DNA from: Centrapalus pauciflorus
Lineage: Eukaryota > Streptophyta > Magnoliopsida > Asterales > Asteraceae
Length of the DNA stretch: 64,000 bases
Direction of reading: 5' to 3'
Assembly: GCA_020465985.1 (NCBI GenBank)
Contig: JAANYP010002014.1
Location: 1-64,000 of the forward strand
The notes under the pieces were generated by a model. That model had not been told where the DNA came from, ran no database searches, and saw only the letters and a program-made list of their open reading frames with translations. Of this stretch, positions 53,991 to 64,000 are shown piece by piece; position 1 is the stretch's first letter; each line of letters begins with the position of its first letter. The translations under genes and the position numbers were made by a program.

Positions 53991-54912
53991 TTTGCAGCAT
54001 CTTTCCTCCAAACCTCTTCTCATTGATTTTTCTAACAACCATAGCAATTATTTGCTCATCATCAAATTCAGTAAGGTCTTCACAGTCTTCTTCCTCTGAC
54101 AATTCTTTCATTTCATCATCAGCCTGTTGATCATCTTGTGTGAACACATCACACACCTGACCAGCAGGTTGTCTCAAGCTGGCCACTATGGCAGCACCTC
54201 TTTTGGACATTTCTTTTCTATTGCCTTGATTGTTCATAATTTAGTAAGGATCCATACAGATTTACAAGATTCATACCTCTGATGGTGCCTGAGTTTCTAA
54301 GGATAGTAGAGAAATAATTCCATTCCTCAGGCAGAATGTCCAAAAATTTGTTTACCAGAGTTAAACTATCTTTGGTGATCCCAACCGCTTTGAGATCATT
54401 GATCAGGGTAGTGAACCTGGTATAGGTTTCAGTGAGAGACTTTTTTGGCTTTGCAAAGAATAGTTCATACTGTCTAACAAAATTGTTGATCCTGTTATCC
54501 AGTGTGACAGTGGGACCATCATAGATGGTACACAAAGTATCCCACATCTCCTTTGCAGTCTTCATTTTCTCAACCTGTTTGAACACATCATTAGGAAGAG
54601 AAATAAAAAGGTTGTTCCTAGCCTTTGCATCAAGAGCAACCATCCTTTTGTCTTCATCAGATCATTGAGATTTTGCCTTCTCAATATTCCTGACTTCAGG
54701 AACAGCTCTTCAGCAGCAGGAGTTATAGTAGTAACAGAGGTTGGCACATAGGAACCTTCCATTACTATCTCTGGTAGTTGTACATCCAGATTCTCCAATT
54801 AGAGCATCATCCTGCCCTTCAATCTAGAGAAGTTTTGATGATTGAATTTTGGAGGCTTTGCCATTGAGCCATTGTCATAGTAAGAGGAAGAGCTGGCAGC
54901 ACTGTTGTCCAT
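53911..54912 (-). pseudogene. gag: Gag of element 3
   Basis: The start is ATG 54912 (MDNSAAS-like, cf. gag C). The first part is broken near 54800 (TAG in the LENLD region; frame change near 54660). An open piece 54218-54643 has KMKTAKEMWDTLCTIYDG and ETYTRFTTLINDLKAVG. After a TAA at about 54240, 53911-54237 carries EMSKRGAAIVASLRQPAG, an acidic patch EEEDCEDLTEFDDEQI and the knuckle start CFKCGK. The knuckle is cut by a one-base deletion. Confidence 0.85.
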
Positions 54913-54964
54913 GATGAGAAATAGGGAGTAATGAGAGATCTAGAGTTAACACACACTCTAAACT

Positions 54965-54976
54965 GCTCTGATACCA
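54965..54976 (-). other. Primer-binding site of element 3
   Basis: On minus TGGTATCAGAGC, two bases after the 5' LTR end. Confidence 0.9.
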
Positions 54977-54978
54977 GT

Positions 54979-56102
54979 TGTAGGTCCCAAAAGGTTTCCC
55001 TAGTATGTGGTTCTAAGCTATAGAGGGGGGGGGGGGGGGTGAATACAGCTTTTTAAATTTTCAACACACTTTCTCAAAGTTTGTATATTTATTATCAACA
55101 AGTGTTAATTACAAACAAGCCTGAACTGCGGAATGGTTCAAGCTGAGATGACAGAAACAATAGAGACTACTAATCTAAGACTCACTCAGACTAGTTACAA
55201 TGTATACACTCACTAAGATGAACTCACTGATATTACAAGACACACAGACAGAAAGCTTGAACAAGAACAGCTTCGACAAACTTAACTGTTTTATTCAAGC
55301 AGACTTTGCATGCATGAAAACACATTTTTTTGCACGTTCTGAATATCACACTCTTAGTTCTCTCACATTCCTTAGAAGATTCCTTTTATACTCTCACTGA
55401 GAATCCCAGTGAAGCTTCCTCATTGGATGAAGAGATAGTGGAATGTCTTTCCAAAGAGACAAAAATACTTTTCTGCAAGTTCTGACAAAGCAGTATTTGT
55501 CTCTATATTGCAGAATCTTTGTCTTTTCCTTATTGTCTCTGTTGTAGAAGGCTATAACCAAAAAAAGAATGTCAACTTTAAACCTTTCATCTTCTGTTAT
55601 GGCAATTTTGATATAAGAAGTGGTCTGTCACCCATTTCAAATATCCACTTTGTCTTCATGTAACAGAACAGTGTGGGCAGTCTTAGCAGCTTCTATTTTT
55701 CCACTTTGTCTTCGACTTTGTAAATTGATCTTTTGGTCCAAGACAATACATGAGGACATGGAAACATATTCCATAAAGTGTTTAGCCTGTTCGCAAAGAA
55801 CAGGTTCTGTTCACAAAGAGCAGATTACTTAGAATTTTTCCAAGCTGCTCAACATGTTAGAGCAGCGTAGATAGTTTATGTCCAGCCTGTTCAATAGAAT
55901 AGAACAGCTTGGACAATCTGCCTTAGTTGCAACAAATGCAACAGGGTAAGCAGCTTTGACTAATATTGCAAATCACTTATCAGGTTTCAATAAGGCATTA
56001 ACAGACCTTAATATATACCTTCAAGTGCATCAAACAGATTTGATTAATAGTCTCCCCCTAAGATGTATAACAGGTTTGACTGAGGCCTCTTTGTGCCTGA
56101 CA
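54979..56102 (-). repeat. 5' LTR of element 3 (1,124 bp)
   Basis: On minus TGTCAGGCAC...GGGACCTACA. TATA box at 55382-55390, U3 palindrome at about 55775-55830, and a G-run at 55026-55039 near the end. The G-run also occurs, shorter, in the other three copies. Confidence 0.9.
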
Positions 56103-56556
56103 ATAAGCTTGATCCTAAACTCTAGCCATAATCTCAAACGACCAGTATACCGCGGACTCGGCTTACTTCGGCGTCTAAATCTAATTACACCTATCCATGA
56201 AGATACTTTCAGTATAACCAAGCTCCTAATCTGAACTCGAGATCTGTAGTATGGCGGTCGACATAACATTTCTTAAGACTTTGAGCGACTCACATATGCT
56301 TACGGATAACGACCATATTATGGTAGGTCTCCTATAACAAGTCTGGCCGACTAATAGGTCGTTTGCTGATCTCACCCCAACACACAAGGGTTAAGCACTT
56401 GCGTCAGTTGAGCGCCTCACATGGAGTCATCTTAATGGTGGCATGGTAGTTGTTATTATACGCAAACTCCACTTACGGTAAATACACGTCCCAACTACCG
56501 CACAAGCTCGTTACATGTTCTTAATAGTCTGATTAGTATGCTCTGCCTGCCCATCT
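56103..56556 (-). pseudogene. pol: Integrase part of element F between insertions
   Basis: Starting next to element G on minus, the frame reads DGQAEHTNQTIKN, which continues PQTD on the other side of G. It then decays with many stops. The end, DQA, joins YRLRLPPE at 42262 when element 3 is removed. Confidence 0.7.
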
Positions 56557-56784
56557 TGATAATTCTTGGATCTATGAATCTAACACATGTAATCTCGAAT
56601 CTATCTTTTATTGAATGATTCCATTTACAGTATACATGAAAAACAAGAATAAATGGCAAAGTCTATAAACAAACTCCCTTAGAATTGTTTATATACTCCT
56701 AAACTAAACTATCTAATATTGACATATATAGTTCCTATACTAACAATTATAATTTTTTTCGTCTCTATATATTTGTTCCTAACA
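56557..56784 (-). repeat. 3' LTR of element G (228 bp)
   Basis: On minus TGTTAGGAACAAATATATAG to GAATTATCA. It shares its first ~90 bp with 60345-60441. Confidence 0.75.
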
Positions 56785-57252
56785 ATCTCCCCTTTAGAGA
56801 TGAAAGCAATGTTACCATCAAAGTTCAAAGCAGGAACTTTACAAAGTAGATTTAAACAATGTATACATCTTTCAATATTTCAAAAACTTGATCTTCAAAT
56901 CTTTTCTCTTTTCTTCTCTTCGATCTCTGAGTCTTCAAATAAAATTTCTTCTTTAGTGTCTTTCTAATCTTCATATCTCTTGTTCTCTGAACTTCTCTTT
57001 TCCAGTAAAAACTCTCCCCCTTGAATCCTAAACTCCCCCTTGATCAATCAAATCACCATAAAAAGCTTGAACTTCAGCTTTAATTTCTTCAGTAGTTGTC
57101 TCGAAACTTCAACTTTTCTCCCCCTCAGGATGATCATAAAAATTATGAACATCATGTAAAATCTTCAGAGACATCGATGCAGTAAAATTACAACTTCAAG
57201 AAATGAATACATTGAGTAACATTACGTCCAAAAAAATATCTCTCCCTCTCAG
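56785..57252 (-). repeat. Multiple polypurine-tract-like motifs upstream of the G 3' LTR
   Basis: Read on minus, purine tracts such as AAGGGGGAGAGT, AAGGGGGAGTTT, GAGGGGGAGAAA and AAAGGGGAGAT occur near 57241-57252, 57112-57126, 57031-57041, 57012-57022 and 56785-56796. Repeated polypurine tracts before the 3' LTR are a known Sirevirus trait. Confidence 0.7.
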
Positions 57253-57829
57253 AAATACATAATTAGTGCATAATCGGAGTCAACATATGAAAGATAAATC
57301 TATTTAAGTTTAATGTGGGTACTTTAGAAGACGATATAAATTTGAGGAGTAAATCAGAATGAATTTGGAATGGGGCATTGGAAGAATTCAGAATGAAATG
57401 AGAAATCCAAATATTTGATATGGAATGAATTAGATTTTTTTATTAAAGAATTAGCTCAAGGGAGAATATGGAATATATGGGAGACGAACAAAGAAAATCT
57501 CAGAATAAAAGAGATTATAAATATCAAAGAGATTAGAATAACTAATCTCAATGATACCCTCAGAGAATCAGAAATTAACATAAAAAATTTTCTTTTCAGC
57601 TCAAAACCTCTTTACGTGTGCACAAAATTATTTCAGTAAAAAATTGGATACAGTTTTCTGGAAAATATATCATCTTTAGAGTGCATCTTAAACTCCCCGA
57701 GGAAATAATCATAAAAATGTTAGTGAAGTTACATAAAACAAATCTGGAGCAAAAAATTTTAAAAGTAAAACTCCCTCTTGTCTATACAGCATCGACGTTG
57801 AAACTCAAGGCATGAAATCCAGAAAAGTT
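57253..57829 (-). other. Element G, AT-rich non-coding part
   Basis: No convincing frame on either strand. A plus-strand 74-codon frame at 57415-57639 has no support and is AT-driven. Confidence 0.5.
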
Positions 57830-58200
57830 CATATTTTAGAATCGGGTTCTAATCTGAAGTGATTAGAAGCCTTTGTTGAGGAAGCTCATGTTTCAGTCTC
57901 AAGTAACTGAAAGCCATTTACTTAGCACTGGTTCAAATCTTGAAATGCTCTAGAAACCATTTCCAACGAATTACGGGTTCTGCTCTTTTGTGAGTAGAAG
58001 CCATATCAATGAAGACGGGTCCTAGTCAGAATTAACTAAAAACCATTTCAAATAAAGTCCGTGTTCTACTCTGAGTTAACTAAAAACCATTTACAATGAA
58101 GTTCGGGTTCTAGTCTGAATTAACTAGAACCCATTTGAGTTTAGACCGGGGGTTGCACTGATGTGTACAGAAACCATTTCCTGCTAAATTAAGATGTCTT
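57830..58200 (-). repeat. ~44-bp degenerate tandem repeats in element G
   Basis: Eight or so copies of a unit like AAATGGTTTTTAGTTAACTC followed by AGAGTAGAAC.CG (minus reading). The neighbouring frame reads KWLPK/KWVPK at its start (58210-58290), suggesting the repeats grew from a Trp-Pro-Lys motif. Confidence 0.7.
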
Positions 58201-59766
58201 TAGTATCCAAACAGCTTCGGATCTAGACTTGTTAGCACTCTTGGGTACCCATTTCAAAATGGATTTAGGTAACCATTTCATTACGGGTTTAGGTACCAAT
58301 AGCAAAACATATTTCTTTTCTTCTTTCTCAAACTTAAAAAGCAAATTTTTGTTAATATGATAAAACTGAATACCTGACTTACGAATGAAACTTGAATATG
58401 AATGAACAAAATTATGCAAATTCTTCTTTCTAAAAATATGTCCAGTGCTAGCTTGTTTATGATAATACTTGGTATTTTTTTGGAAGATTTCTTCTGAGAA
58501 GAATAACCAGTATTTTCAGAAACTTTTTGAAACATAGATTTTGAAGATTCACCAGTGTAAATCTTGACCGGAAGTTTTTCAGTTACTTTATCTTTGCCTT
58601 TGTTTATCTTCAAAAGATATTTAAGTTTAAAATCTGAAGACGAATTAAATTATGAGGTTCAACTAAATTTTTTTCAGTTTCAGAAGATAAATCAGAATGA
58701 TCAACTTTATGTTCTCAACATACTTCAGACTTCTTAACCATTGAATCATATGAAGAAGAGGAAATATTAAATTGTTTAGTAAGATGAAAGATTTTGATCT
58801 CTAGTCCTTTAATAATGACCAAATATGAATTTTTGTCATTATCAAATGATTGGTAATTAGTTTTAAATTTCTTTTTAATCAAGAACACCTTTCTCTAATC
58901 TTCAAACAATTTAGATTTTGCTTTAAAATCCTTTCTTTGAGTAAGAACTCATTTCTTTCCTTCTCAAATGATTCTTTAAATTTGTTTGAAACATAACTTT
59001 CATTAGAATTATTTGTTTTTGAAAGTGTCCTTTCGAGATCTTCAACTTCCTTGAACAAATCAGACCGTTCAGTCAAAAGATATTTTAGTTGAGTTGCATT
59101 TTAAAAATTCTCTCGTTTAGAATCTTAAAGTTCTTTTGATAATTCATATAATCTCACTTTAAGAACATGATTCTCAGAATTTATAACTTTTTGTTTTTCT
59201 TCAAAATTCAAAAGTTCATCTTTCAGTCTTGTGACATAATTTAAAGCAAATGCCTTATCTGTATTTAGTTGTATAAGAATGTCATAATTGTTCTTACGAA
59301 TTTGTTTAGAATCAATAAGATATGCAATCAGCTCCGACTTCTCAGATTTTAACTTTGAAATGGAATCATGATCAGTCAATTGTTTTTTAAACACTTCAAG
59401 CTTCTCAATCAGCTTAGAATTCTCAGTTGTGAGATTCAGGACTTGATCATGTTCATTTGTGAGTTCAAGTTCTAGAGAAACTACATTTTCAATCTCTCTT
59501 TGTAGCTTAACATCTGCTTGTTCAACCAGCTTTGTCACATTCTTCAATTGTACTTCAAACTCCTTCAATTATACAGTTACACCAACAGCCTCTTAAGTAG
59601 TAGCCATAAAGCACTGAGCAATATTCTTCGTGTTTTGGTCTTCGGATTTGTGCTTCTTTGATGATACCTGTCTTCCAAATTTTTGTTTAAAATCTTTTTG
59701 GAGTTTGAGTATATTCAGCTTCATCTCATCAAAATCTGTATTACAAAAATCATAACTAGATTCCAT
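58201..59766 (-). pseudogene. Coiled-coil ORF of element G, frameshifted
   Basis: The start is ATG 59766 on minus (MESSYDFCNTDFDEMKLNIL). It has two in-frame stops (near 59607 and 59574), then an open coiled coil to 59125 (VTKLVEQADVKLQREIENVV, LTTENSKLIEKLEVFKKQL). A further coiled piece lies at 58879-59076, then 58189-58613 with Lys-rich and KWVPK-type repeats. It is equivalent to the coiled coil following Gag in element 1 and element 3. No Gag capsid domain precedes it. Confidence 0.65.
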
Positions 59767-60344
59767 CTAATTATATTCGTGGATATTCAAATTGAATTGA
59801 AATCAAACAATTATCGCTGAAATTAAAATGCAGTTAAGCAAATTCAAAATCCAGTTAAGCTCAGTAACATGCAAAAAAAATTTCAAACTCAGAATGATAA
59901 ATCTGAAATGAGTATGAAATTAAAAAACTAAAAAAAACGTATTAAAGATGAATTTTGATGTAGCTTATCTTGAATTTCGAAAATAGGTCAGAAAATTCAG
60001 TTCAAAGTTCAACTCCAAAACTTGAAATATTTATGTATGCTCTGCCAATCCAAAAAAATTCAGAATTCAAACTCAAGAACGTAACATGTAAAATTCAAAA
60101 AATTAAAAATTTGAGTACTCTCTGCTCGTGATGAATTAGCACTTCAAATATTTACAGTAGCTTGGTGGCATCCTAATGAACATCATATCCAAAATTCAGC
60201 TCAATCAGACATCAGATGATTTTTCAATAATTTTTTGAACATCACATCTCACTTTGATGATGTTTTTGTCTTGATTTCTTGACCTTTCATGATAATTGTT
60301 GCTTGATCTCTTCAATTAATCCACTCCTAAGCTCTAATACTAAT
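59767..60344 (-). other. Leader of element G
   Basis: Non-coding, between the PBS and the coiled-coil ORF. Repeated AAATTCAG / GAATTC-type words occur. The PBS is at 60331-60343. Confidence 0.5.
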
Positions 60345-60441
60345 TGATATATTCCTAAACTAAACTTTCTAATGTTGACATGTTTAGTCCCTATACTTCA
60401 AATTATAATTGTTTTCATCTCTATATATTTGTTCCTAAGAA
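60345..60441 (-). repeat. Shortened 5' LTR of element G (97 bp)
   Basis: On minus it matches the first ~90 bp of the 3' LTR, then runs directly into the primer site. About 130 bp of LTR are missing. Confidence 0.7.
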
Positions 60442-61190
60442 ATCTGTTTGAGGCATGTATGTCGTACTCAACTGAACTCGCATGTCCAACTCCCTTTGAA
60501 AGCTCTGCCAGAATCGCAAAGTGAAACGAGTATCTTGGTAAGAAGTAATAGATCTTAGAATTCCATGCCTTGATACAATCTCATTAACGTAAAGTCGCGC
60601 TAACTGATCCATCGTAATAGTGTCTCGAACTTCCAGCAAGTGCGCACTCTTCGTCAATCTATCTACAATAACCCAAATCATATCATTATTGTAAACTGTG
60701 CATGGAAGTCTAACGATAAAATCCATCGTAACATGGTACCACTTCCACTCGGGAATCTCCAACAGCTCTAGACGACCATGAGGCTTCTGATGCTCAGTCT
60801 TTACTCATAAACAAGTCATGCACTCTTCAACATATCTTCTCACATCTCACCGTTCACCTCAGGAGCACTAAGATGTACCGAGATCTCTAAGAGTTTTATT
60901 GGTGGCCGGGGACTGAAAATCTTTCATGAATAGTGAAGAACCCTCTGTCATCCCTAACCAACGTCTCAATCTGCCATGTAAGCTGCTCTCTCTTTACATG
61001 TTCTACTTGTAGGCCCTCCGACTGTGCTAGTCTCAAGCTGACAATCAATGTGGAGGTGATCTCAAGTCTGATAGCCCGCGAAACAACTGTTTGGCTAAAT
61101 GCCTTATAGCTCAAAGCATCTGCTACCACGTTCGCCTTGCCAAGATGATATTGAATCTCGTAATGGTAATATTTTAATGGCTCTAAACTA
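60442..61190 (-). pseudogene. pol: Integrase core of element F
   Basis: The open piece 60421-60762 (its last codons run into G) reads EWKWYHVTMDFIVRLP, WVIVDRLTKSAHLLEVRDT and LSTTYMPQTD. The piece 60896-61129 covers the RNase H end and the HHCC approach (VADALSYKAF, DDRGFFTIHERFSVPG). The catalytic D (TMDFI) and the second D (TSYQDTRFT, weakened from SDRD) are visible. Confidence 0.8.
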
Positions 61191-61195
61191 CGCTG

Positions 61196-62200
61196 CTATC
61201 TCATATTCAATTCATTCTGATTAAACAGATACTGAAGACTTTTATTATCAGTATAAACAACAAACCGAGACCCATACAAGTAGTGTTGTCTTACCTTCAA
61301 TGCAAACATAATAGCATCTAACTCAAGATCATGCACGATATGGTTCTCCTCGTAAGTCTTAAGTTGTCGCGACACATAAGCAATCACTTTCCCTCTCTGC
61401 ATTAGAACACAACCTAGGTCGGTACTTGAAGCATCACAGTACACAACAAAATCGCATGTACCCTAGGGTAATACTAACACTGGAACCTGACATAGCCGTG
61501 TCTTTAATTCTCTAAAGGCATGCCCCTGGTCCTCGGTCCACTCAAATGGTTACGACTGTCGTGTTAACCTCATTAATCAATCCTCAAAAAGTTATAAATA
61601 AAGCGACATAGTATCCTGCTAACCCAGAAAACTACAAATTAATAGCATTGTCTTAGGCAGCTCCCAACTCATCACTGCCTCTATCTTTGCTGGATTCACT
61701 TTAATACCTTTGGGGCTAACTATGTGACCAGAAAACTGCAATTCTATCAACCAGAATTCACATTTGAAAATTTTAGCGTAAAGTCTCTCATTTCACAGCA
61801 CAGTTAAAACATCTTTCAAATGATGTTCGTGGTCCTCGGCGCTCATCGAGTAAATCAAGATGTCATCTATGAACACTATCACAGACCTATACAACATAGC
61901 TCTACACACCCTGTTCATCGAGTCCATAAAGCTTGCGAGTGCGTTAGTTAATCCTAATGGCATCACAAGAAACTTGTAGTATCCATAGTGTGTCCCAAAA
62001 GCCGTCTTCGACACATCTTCCTCTCTAGCCTTCAGCTGATGATAACGCAATCTCAAGTCAATCTTTGAGAAGTAACTCGAACACTGAAGCTGATAAAAAA
62101 ATCATCGATACATGGAAGCGAATAATGATTTCTCCACTGACACTTTATTCAAATATCTGTAGTCTATACACATCCGCATGCTCTCTTCATTCTTCTTCAA
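61196..62200 (-). pseudogene. pol: RNase H and reverse transcriptase of element F
   Basis: RNase H 61196-61444 starts YCDASSTDLGCVLMQRGKVI and contains ALKVRQHYLYG and VYTDNKSLQYLF. RT 61793-62056 contains KTAFGTHYGYYKFLVMPLGL and the catalytic FIDDILIYS at 61851-61874. The stretch between (61445-61792) is the RT thumb with frame breaks; the RT N-terminus continues to about 62200. Confidence 0.85.
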
Positions 62201-62892
62201 AAAGAATACGGGCGCTCCTTACAAGGATGAATATATATAAATCCATGATCATGTAGCTCATGTAGTTAAGTCATCATCTTTCACGTCTCAGTAGGTGGCA
62301 ACCTATAAGGCCTCCTGGCAATAGGCACCGCTCCAATGATGAGATCAGTGTGAAACTCCACTTGGCGATCTGGCAGGAACTCATGCAGCTCAGCTGGGAA
62401 TACCTTGGGGAAATCTCGAATAACTGGCATATCCTCTATAGTCTTCTTCTCTTTCTGGGCATCAACAACATAAGATAAGAAAGTCTCTCACCCCGTAGAT
62501 ACAAACCTCTAAGCTTATATTATCCCAATCCTCACCCCAATGTCGCTCCCTTATACAGTAACACTCTCACTATTAGAAATGGGTATGTTAATCATCTTCT
62601 TAGCTCACAAAATATTAGCCTATCTAGCAGTCATCCAATACATACCCAAAATAACATCAAAGCTACTGATCTTAATAGGTAGCAGATCGATCATGAAACG
62701 ATGATTATCAATCTTAAGCACACAATCTCCGTAAACCTGGCTCACTAATGATGTACTCTCATCCACTCTCTCAATAATCAATGGAATAGGCAATGCAGTC
62801 GAAGAAAAAATAAAATATTCACAAAAAATAATAAACAGATTCGAGTGATCCACTCCAGAATCTAAAAAAACACATGCACAAATCTCGTTCAA
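62201..62892 (-). pseudogene. pol: Protease and RT N-terminus of element F
   Basis: The piece 62620-62892 holds the retropepsin start FLDSGVDHS (active DSG near 62854-62862) and the SFDVILGMYWM motif (usually FDVILGMDWL). RT fingers remain in broken frame to 62201. Confidence 0.75.
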
Positions 62893-63488
62893 ATATATGT
62901 ACCAGAAACAAAATCTATCGCACCTCGAGCCTCTTTTAAAGTCGTCTGGAATATCCCACCTCTAGCCCGGGGAACCGTATCTCGGCGGCTGGATGAAGCT
63001 GGCTCTGCTCTGGTCTCGCTAGTGCTCGCTCCCTATACTGCTGGCGCTGCTTCTGGGAAATCTCTAATCATGTGTCCTGGCTTCCCACACCGGAAGCATA
63101 AGGACTCTTTGGCTGTATATGTGGTGGTCGTATGCCCATGCTGATCACAACAATAACACTTAGGCAAGTCTAACGTGCAAGGTCCGACATGACGGTGATG
63201 GAATCTGAGATAGTCTGTCTCACCTAGTGAACTATCAGCACGACTACTTGAAGCTTGGATCCCTAACCTATACTGTTTTGACCCTGTCCACTGAATCTAA
63301 AACTCTGGCTCTGACTCTGGCGCGGTCCCCTCAGTCTCTAGTCCTTGCCTCTATCTCAGTCCTTTCGGAACCCAAAACACAGCCTCGGGTTTCACCACTA
63401 ACTTCGACTGTCTCTCTTGGGTGGCGTCTCTAGGGTATCTCGAATAACTCGAGGACTGCTCAGACGTCCCCATCCGCTATTGAACGAG
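62893..63488 (-). pseudogene. gag: Gag zinc-knuckle region of element F
   Basis: On minus two Cys-rich motifs are seen: CYCCDQHGHTTTTY, then SLCFRCGKPGHMIRDF (near 63058-63101). The last Cys is replaced by Phe. Upstream the gag is broken and ends at the inserted LTR at 63489. Confidence 0.7.
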
Positions 63489-64000
63489 ATGTCGTCAACT
63501 CCTCAAAAATAAACTCCAAATAACCTAAGTAGTTAGGGTAAGAGGGATCGTATCCATGAAGAACATGTGGTTATAGTTGCAGCGAAAACACAAATTCAAT
63601 TACTTTACTTGATAAAATTACTGACAATGCAAACTTAAAGGAAAAATTATTATTTAGAAAAGCGTGGAACACAATAACACCAAACACGTAGGTTGTGATT
63701 ATATGAATGGATGGATTACTTCTGGGTTTTATCACATACAAAAGTAATTATATTCTATCTTTCATTAGGTTATACTCAAGATCACATAGACATGACCTAT
63801 TCGCAATATTATCAATGTATCTTGGACACAAAGTATGTTTTCATCATCACTCATCTTAAGTCCTATTCTAGCATGAGCTCGGCACGAACGATATGATTGC
63901 AATAACTTGTCTTGCGATAATCAACAATATAAGCATGAACACAAAAACACAATCATATGATTAATTAATGAAAACCACATGGAATGTATTAATGTTATAT
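63489..64000 (-). mobile_element. Tat/Athila-type gypsy LTR entering the gag of F, continues past the window
   Basis: On minus the end reads GGATACGATCCCTCTTACCC, then TTTTTGAGGAGTTGACGACA, like the LTR ends at 25336 and 33752. A start, PBS or second copy is not in the window. It may be a solo LTR or the edge of a full element. Confidence 0.6.

Larger units (their letters stand above)
42263..56102 (-). mobile_element. Element 3: nearly full-length Sirevirus-like copia element, 13.8 kb
   Basis: 5' LTR 56102-54979, PBS, gag, coiled coil, second zinc knuckle, protease, integrase, RT, RNase H, spacer, aORF, 3' UTR array, polypurine tract, 3' LTR 43383-42263, all on minus. Flanks are GTAAG (42258-42262) and ATAAG (56103-56107), a 5-bp target duplication with one change. 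Frames are broken at many places, so it cannot move by itself. Its complete order explains the partial copies A, B and C. Confidence 0.9.
56557..60441 (-). mobile_element. Element G: small copia element with coiled coil but no pol
   Basis: The 3' LTR is 56557-56784. The 5' LTR is shortened (60345-60441), with PBS GCTCTAATACTAA at 60331-60343 (plus reading). The repeat ATCT flanks both sides (56553-56556, 60442-60445). It sits within the integrase PQTD-GQ motif of F. Inside are a coiled-coil frame, Lys/Trp/Pro repeats and multiple purine-rich tracts, but no recognisable protease, integrase or RT. It is non-autonomous, probably a Sirevirus derivative. Confidence 0.75.
41326..63488 (-). mobile_element. 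Ty3/gypsy element F (minus strand), split by nested insertions
   Basis: The pieces are 41326-42262 (3' LTR and integrase C-terminus), 56103-56556 (integrase) and 60442-63488 (integrase, RNase H, RT, protease, gag). Removing element 3 and element G restores reading frame at both joints. The integrase tail (RLRLPPELVDIHCTFHMS) and RT/RNase H motifs fit a Tekay/Reina-type chromovirus-like gypsy element. The 5' end is cut by an LTR at 63489, which continues beyond the window. All coding parts carry stops. Confidence 0.8.

Noticed and set aside
57415..57815. Plus-strand AT-rich frames (74 and 65 codons) in element G
   Set aside because: They are antisense to the element, rich in Ile/Lys/Asn as expected from AT content, and without a domain.

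Overview
The window is a plant nuclear repeat region, most likely from a eudicot with a large, retrotransposon-rich genome. I infer this from AT-rich spacer DNA, long nested LTR retrotransposons, primer-binding sites (PBSs) of the plant copia (TGGTATCAGAGC-type) and Athila/Tat (TGGTGCCGTTGCCGGGGA) classes, a small Helitron, and MITE-like inverted repeats. I found no convincing cellular gene and no tRNA, rRNA or CRISPR. Nearly all coding capacity belongs to retrotransposons. The species cannot be named from sequence alone.

Layout, left to right. 1-3170 is AT-rich DNA with a ~342-bp Helitron (489-830), a trinucleotide microsatellite and a ~950-bp long inverted repeat (2219-3170). A copia fragment, element 1, runs 3171-7197: 5' LTR, PBS, a leader full of CCGAA repeats, a gag with an Arg/Asp-repeat tail and zinc knuckle, and a coiled-coil extension. 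It is cut by a head-to-head inverted pair of Sirevirus-like copia 3' halves, A (7198-14842, minus) and B (14843-20857, plus). Each carries an LTR of ~1.1 kb and a very long post-pol additional ORF (aORF) of ~1,390 codons. The LTR of B runs straight into a gag (C, 20919-21704), which is fused to the tail of another copia type (D, 21705-23760).

Element E (23761 to about 41325) is a degraded host element. It is interrupted by a complete Athila-like Ty3/gypsy element (24216-33752, TSD CCTCC), a 3.2-kb solo LTR (34442-37618, TSD ACCGT) and a solo LTR of D type (39487-40068, TSD CCACG). The 3.2-kb LTR itself contains a MITE sitting inside a (TA)n tract.

From about 41326 to 63488 lies a Ty3/gypsy element on the minus strand (F). 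It is split by a nearly full-length 13.8-kb Sirevirus-like element (element 3, 42263-56102, TSD GTAAG/ATAAG) and by a small coiled-coil-only copia element (G, 56557-60441). Another gypsy LTR enters its gag at 63489 and continues past the window.

The most interesting content is the post-pol aORF. It is uninterrupted in B, has one in-frame stop in A and is broken in element 3. Its layout is a conserved N-terminal domain, a Ser/Thr/Pro/Gln linker, a helical region, an acidic/basic coiled-coil section and a conserved C-terminal domain. In A the aORF is much better preserved than the adjoining pol. Other points worth attention are the ~6-kb-arm palindrome of A and B, conserved palindromes in the U3 of the A/B/3 LTRs, polypurine-tract-like repeats inside the aORF and in G, and the Arg/Asp-repeat gag of element 1.
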